Assembly (NCBI RefSeq): GCF_009905735.1
Contig: NZ_JAAALE010000007.1
Location: forward strand, 114,340 to 178,339
Reading direction: 5' to 3'
Source of the DNA: Porphyrobacter sp. SLTP
GTDB lineage: Bacteria > Pseudomonadota > Alphaproteobacteria > Sphingomonadales > Sphingomonadaceae
DNA: 64,000 nucleotides
Program-made: the position numbers and the translations under genes
Part shown: in pieces, positions 61,324-64,000 of the stretch
Layout of the letters: each line of letters begins with the position of its first letter
How positions within the stretch are numbered: the stretch's first letter is position 1
Notes under the pieces: generated by a model
Databases searched by the model: none
What the model was told of the DNA's origin: nothing
Seen by the model: only the letters and a program-made list of their open reading frames with translations

Positions 61324-61677
61324 TCAGTCGGCATCCATCGGCCTGATCCGCGCGCGCCGCTGCTTTAGCCAGCGCTTGACGATGAACGCGATAGAAACTG
61401 CCACCACCGTCGCAGGAATGAACCAGATGAACGCGAACAGCGCCAACTCCGCGCTCGTCCCACCGGTAACGAGCTTGTGGCTGTGCCACATGTGAACGAA
61501 CATGCATTTGCGTCTGCAGGTGAAGCCATAATCTTCTGGCCAACCGATGTTTCCGGCAAGGAGGGCGAAAATCAGTCCATAGGCAAGGATAGGCACCAGA
61601 ATTGTTGCGAAAAGCAGGAAGAAACGCACCGGACCAAGCTGGCGAAACAGGGCTCCGATTTCCGTAAACGTCTTCAT
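61324..61677 (-). CDS. Small membrane protein of unknown function
   Basis: A 117-residue protein with two hydrophobic segments (FFLLFATILVPILAYGLIFALLAG, about residues 19-42; ELALFAFIWFIPATVVAVSIAFIV, about 77-100) and a basic C-terminus (KRWLKQRRARIRP). Two Cys residues and a His-rich stretch (CRRKCMFVHMWHSHK, about residues 54-68) lie between the helices and could bind a metal. I do not recognise the family. It lies 24 bp downstream of the DsbA-like gene on the same strand. Confidence 0.6.
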   Translation of the reverse strand: MKTFTEIGALFRQLGPVRFFLLFATILVPILAYGLIFALLAGNIGWPEDYGFTCRRKCMFVHMWHSHKLVTGGTSAELALFAFIWFIPATVVAVSIAFIVKRWLKQRRARIRPMDAD

Positions 61678-61701
61678 GGCAAGCGGCAGCGCTGCAGTGC
61701 T

Positions 61702-62403
61702 TTACTGGGCCGCCGCCCGCGTCTTTTCCGCCACGCGCCGCAATGCATTGACGTACACATCAGGCGACTGCGCGCCCGGGATCAGGAACTTGCCTTCCAC
61801 GATCATCGCCGGAACGCCCGAGATGTTCAAGTCCCACGCCTGCGCCTCTTCTGCGAGGACGCGGGCTTCGAGGTCGGGATCGTCCAGCGCCGCCTTCGCC
61901 GCCGCGCGGTGGAGGCCCGCTTCGGCTGCGATGTCGAGCAGAACAGCCCTGTCGGAGAGGTTCCGCCGCTCGTTGAAATGCGCGCGGAACAGGGCGAGCT
62001 TCAAGCTGGTCTGCACCTCAGGCCCGGCCTGCTCCAGCGCGAAGGCGAGCAGTTTGTGACAGTCCCGCGTGTTCCACATCATGGCTGGCGGGGCCTCACC
62101 ATCCCCCTCGTAGGAGAGCGATACGCCTGCGCCTTCCGCAATCGCCTTCATCTGGCCGCGAATGCGCGCGCCTTCCTCGGCGGGGCGACCATATTTGCGT
62201 TGGAGATGCGCTTCCTGCTCCTCGCCCTCGGCAGGCATCTGCGGGTTCAGCTCGAACGGCCGCCAGCGGATGTCTGCCGCGATTTCGCCCTCCAATTCGC
62301 CCAAGGCCTTGGTCAATTGGCCGTAACCGATCAGGCACCAGGGGCACATGACATCGGAATAGATGTCGATGGTGAGGCGATGAGTGGTCAACGGTCGAGC
62401 CAC
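61702..62403 (-). CDS. DsbA-family oxidoreductase (FrnE-like)
   Basis: A 233-residue thioredoxin-fold protein of the FrnE/2-hydroxychromene isomerase-like branch. The active site CPWC is at C20-C23 (YSDVMCPWCLIG), followed by the inserted helical domain and a cis-Pro loop ISGVPAMIVEGKF near residue 190. There is no signal peptide, so it is cytoplasmic. GTG 62403 overlaps the end of nudC by 16 bp, indicating co-transcription. It is probably a redox or stress-related protein; FrnE of Deinococcus is a disulfide isomerase. Confidence 0.88.
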   Translation of the reverse strand: MARPLTTHRLTIDIYSDVMCPWCLIGYGQLTKALGELEGEIAADIRWRPFELNPQMPAEGEEQEAHLQRKYGRPAEEGARIRGQMKAIAEGAGVSLSYEGDGEAPPAMMWNTRDCHKLLAFALEQAGPEVQTSLKLALFRAHFNERRNLSDRAVLLDIAAEAGLHRAAAKAALDDPDLEARVLAEEAQAWDLNISGVPAMIVEGKFLIPGAQSPDVYVNALRRVAEKTRAAAQ

Positions 62404-63281
62404 CAGGCGACCAAATGATGCGCAATCGCAAAGGGGCGCGGGAAGTAGAGGAGTTCGGTGCCGTGCTCCCCTGCCGCGCGAGCCTCTTCCAGCTCCGCGC
62501 GGGTGAACCAGCGCGCGTCTTCCAGTTCGGTGCGGTCGATGGTGAGTTCGGGATCATCCGCGACCGACGTGCAGCCGATCATCAGCTGGCTCGGGAACGG
62601 CCACGGCTGGCTGGCGATATAGCGCACATCGCGCACCCGGACGCCCGCCTCTTCGTGGATCTCGCGCGCCACGGCTTCCTCGATCGTCTCGCCCGGCTCG
62701 ACGAAGCCCGCGAGCGCGGAATACATCTTGGGCGGAAAGCGCGGCTGGCGGCCGAGCAGCAGGCGATCCTCATGCTCGACCAGCATGATCGTCACCGGAT
62801 CGGTGCGCGGGAAGTGATCCGCGCCGCAATTGTCGCAATGCCGCTGCCAGCCGCCCTTCACGGGCTTGGTCGCCCCGCCGCAGCGCGCGCAGAAGCGGTG
62901 CCGCGCGTGCCAATCGACGAGGCTCCTCGCCCCGCCATAGATCGCCAGATCGGGCGGCGAGAGCAGTTGCATCAGCTGCCATGCCGCAGGCTGCGCATAG
63001 GCCGGGCCTTCCGCGCCCGCAGGCGGGACGGGAGCAAAATGTGCCTTGCCGTCCATCATCCCGAGGAACACCAGCTCGGCATCCTCGGCCACATCGGCAA
63101 GGCTGCCCCAAACGAGCCCGCCCACATCGTCCACCCCCGGCAGCAACCCATCGAGCAACAGCACCCGCGCGCGCCAGTTCATCAGGCCCGCCAGCGCATC
63201 ATCATCGACGCGGATGTGATCCGCCCGGTCGAGCGGCGAGCCTGCGAAGGCCATCATGGGCGCGGCGGCAGGCGCGTGCAT
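62388..63281 (-). CDS. nudC: NADH pyrophosphatase NudC
   Basis: A 297-residue Nudix hydrolase cleaving NAD(H) and decapping NAD-RNA. The zinc ribbon FCARCG...HCDNCG (about residues 131-155) precedes the Nudix domain with box GFVEPGETIEEAVAREIHEEAG (about 192-213). The NudC-specific SQPWPFPS motif follows about 14 residues later. The N-terminal domain is present and the length is slightly above E. coli NudC. The start codon shares its A with the stop of the serine hydrolase upstream (TGATG). Confidence 0.95.
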   Translation of the reverse strand: MHAPAAAPMMAFAGSPLDRADHIRVDDDALAGLMNWRARVLLLDGLLPGVDDVGGLVWGSLADVAEDAELVFLGMMDGKAHFAPVPPAGAEGPAYAQPAAWQLMQLLSPPDLAIYGGARSLVDWHARHRFCARCGGATKPVKGGWQRHCDNCGADHFPRTDPVTIMLVEHEDRLLLGRQPRFPPKMYSALAGFVEPGETIEEAVAREIHEEAGVRVRDVRYIASQPWPFPSQLMIGCTSVADDPELTIDRTELEDARWFTRAELEEARAAGEHGTELLYFPRPFAIAHHLVAWWLDR

Positions 63282-64000
63282 CAGGCGGCCTTCTTCTTGG
63301 CGCGCATGGCGGCAAGGTCAGCTTCCATCGCGGCGATGAATTCATCGCGGATCGGATAGGCTTCGGACGGCATGTACTGAGTCCACAGGCACGAGCGCAG
63401 GTTGAGGTCGAAATCGACCGCCGCCAGCGTCCCCGCAGCCCCGCCCCAGCCGAAGGTGGCCCCCTTCGAGCGGCCGCCTGCGCCGTGGCCTTCGCCCTCC
63501 AGCCAGCTACCGGTGAGATCGACCGTCGCCGGGATCAGATCTGACACGCCCACGCGCACCGCTTCCTCGCTCATCACGAACTTGCCGTCGAGCCTGCCGT
63601 AACCGAGCAGCATCCGCAGGAAGCGGTCGTAATCCTTGGGGCTCGACACCAGCCCACCGCCGCCAGCAGGGACTTCGGGTGCATCGAGGTAGATTGAGTT
63701 GGCCGCCGGATCGAGCGGGAAGACATTGCCGCCCAGCACGCCGATATTGTCGGTCAGGCGATGCGCCTCGCTCGCGGGCACCTGCATCCAGGTGCTGGTC
63801 ATGCCGCAGGGATCGAAGATGCGCTTTTTCAGAAACGCCTCGAACTCCATCCCGCTCACCACTTCGATCACCCGGCCCAGCAGGTCGATCGAACAGGAAT
63901 AGCTCCACTTGGTCGCAGGCTGATACATCAGCGGCAGCTCGGCCAAGCGATCGGCCCAGGCGGCAAGGCCCGGTGCCGGAGTGACGACCGGGAAGCCGGG
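63281..64000 (-). CDS. Serine hydrolase (beta-lactamase class C/esterase family), 5' part outside the window
   Basis: The C-terminal 239 codons of a minus-strand gene open at the window end. KWSYSCSIDLLGRVIEVVSGMEFEAFLKKRIFDPCGMTSTWM is the region after the S-x-x-K site, with Y-S-C at the usual Y-x-N position and the characteristic helix. The nucleophile Ser itself lies beyond 64000. It probably encodes an esterase or peptidase of the beta-lactamase-related family (EstB-like) rather than an antibiotic-resistance enzyme. It is coupled to nudC by a one-base TGATG overlap. Confidence 0.88.
   Translation of the reverse strand, partial: PGFPVVTPAPGLAAWADRLAELPLMYQPATKWSYSCSIDLLGRVIEVVSGMEFEAFLKKRIFDPCGMTSTWMQVPASEAHRLTDNIGVLGGNVFPLDPAANSIYLDAPEVPAGGGGLVSSPKDYDRFLRMLLGYGRLDGKFVMSEEAVRVGVSDLIPATVDLTGSWLEGEGHGAGGRSKGATFGWGGAAGTLAAVDFDLNLRSCLWTQYMPSEAYPIRDEFIAAMEADLAAMRAKKKAA

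Noticed and set aside
63281..64000. Antibiotic-resistance beta-lactamase
   Set aside because: The visible half resembles the esterase/peptidase branch, and the nucleophile region is outside the window, so resistance cannot be claimed.
1..64000. Mobile elements, prophage, CRISPR array, tRNA or rRNA genes
   Set aside because: No transposase, integrase, phage structural gene, regularly spaced repeat array or tRNA-like cloverleaf was recognised on either strand by reading; a dedicated tRNA/ncRNA scan was not possible.

Overview
This 64 kb window is chromosomal DNA of a high-GC, aerobic, heterotrophic alphaproteobacterium. It most resembles Sphingomonadales/Erythrobacteraceae (Erythrobacter, Porphyrobacter and relatives). 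The evidence is the TonB-dependent receptor style, a MucR regulator, a Fur protein without the second CxxC, class II DAHP synthase, DUF1800/DUF1501 and DUF1489 proteins, and REP-like 'CCCCAGC..GCTGGGG' intergenic palindromes. The assignment is by recognition, not by a database search. I see no rRNA, tRNA, phage, IS element or CRISPR array. Genes are tightly packed and 56 protein-coding genes are called, two of them cut by the window edges.

Layout. 1-7300: partial tyrosine phosphatase, a methylsuccinyl-CoA dehydrogenase-like enzyme, an orphan TonB receptor and a second acyl-CoA dehydrogenase. 7542-11790: an inorganic-carbon cassette (ArsR, beta-carbonic anhydrase, SulP transporter) facing a paralogous ArsR co-transcribed with a decayed isopropylmalate dehydrogenase-like protein. 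11991-16743: secreted alkyl sulfatase, then a DUF1800/DUF1501 pair. 16740-27528: a beta-glucan utilisation locus (GH3 lipoprotein, MFS, LacI regulator, GH16 endoglucanase, TonB receptor) with a divergent flavin-dependent halogenase and two LacI-type operator candidates. 27623-31045: a four-gene set (nucleotidyltransferase, HAD phosphatase, CDP-glycerol glycerophosphotransferase-like protein, FkbM methyltransferase) that may make a surface polyol-phosphate. 31018-34277: egtB-egtD ergothioneine genes with a renalase-like flavoprotein. 34438-40251: DAHP synthase, M16 peptidase, NfuA and a nitroreductase.

40303-56565 is a housekeeping block: tsaB-rimI-mucR-fur-plsC on the plus strand, then corC, ybeY, phoH and miaB on the minus strand. 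It looks like a conserved alphaproteobacterial cluster whose second half has been inverted. A MacAB/NodT-type efflux operon and a tandem pair of secreted paralogues of unknown function interrupt it. 56670-64000: mgtE, an SDR/NTF2-like/Rieske oxygenase catabolic operon, DUF1489, a REP-like pair, a small membrane protein, a FrnE-like DsbA protein, nudC and a partial serine hydrolase.

Most notable for follow-up: the glycerophosphotransferase-like gene set, the two ArsR paralogues around the carbonic anhydrase/SulP cassette with a pseudo-dehydrogenase, the halogenase sharing a LacI-type control region with a glucan receptor, and two Shine-Dalgarno-sequestering hairpins of near-identical sequence in front of unrelated genes.
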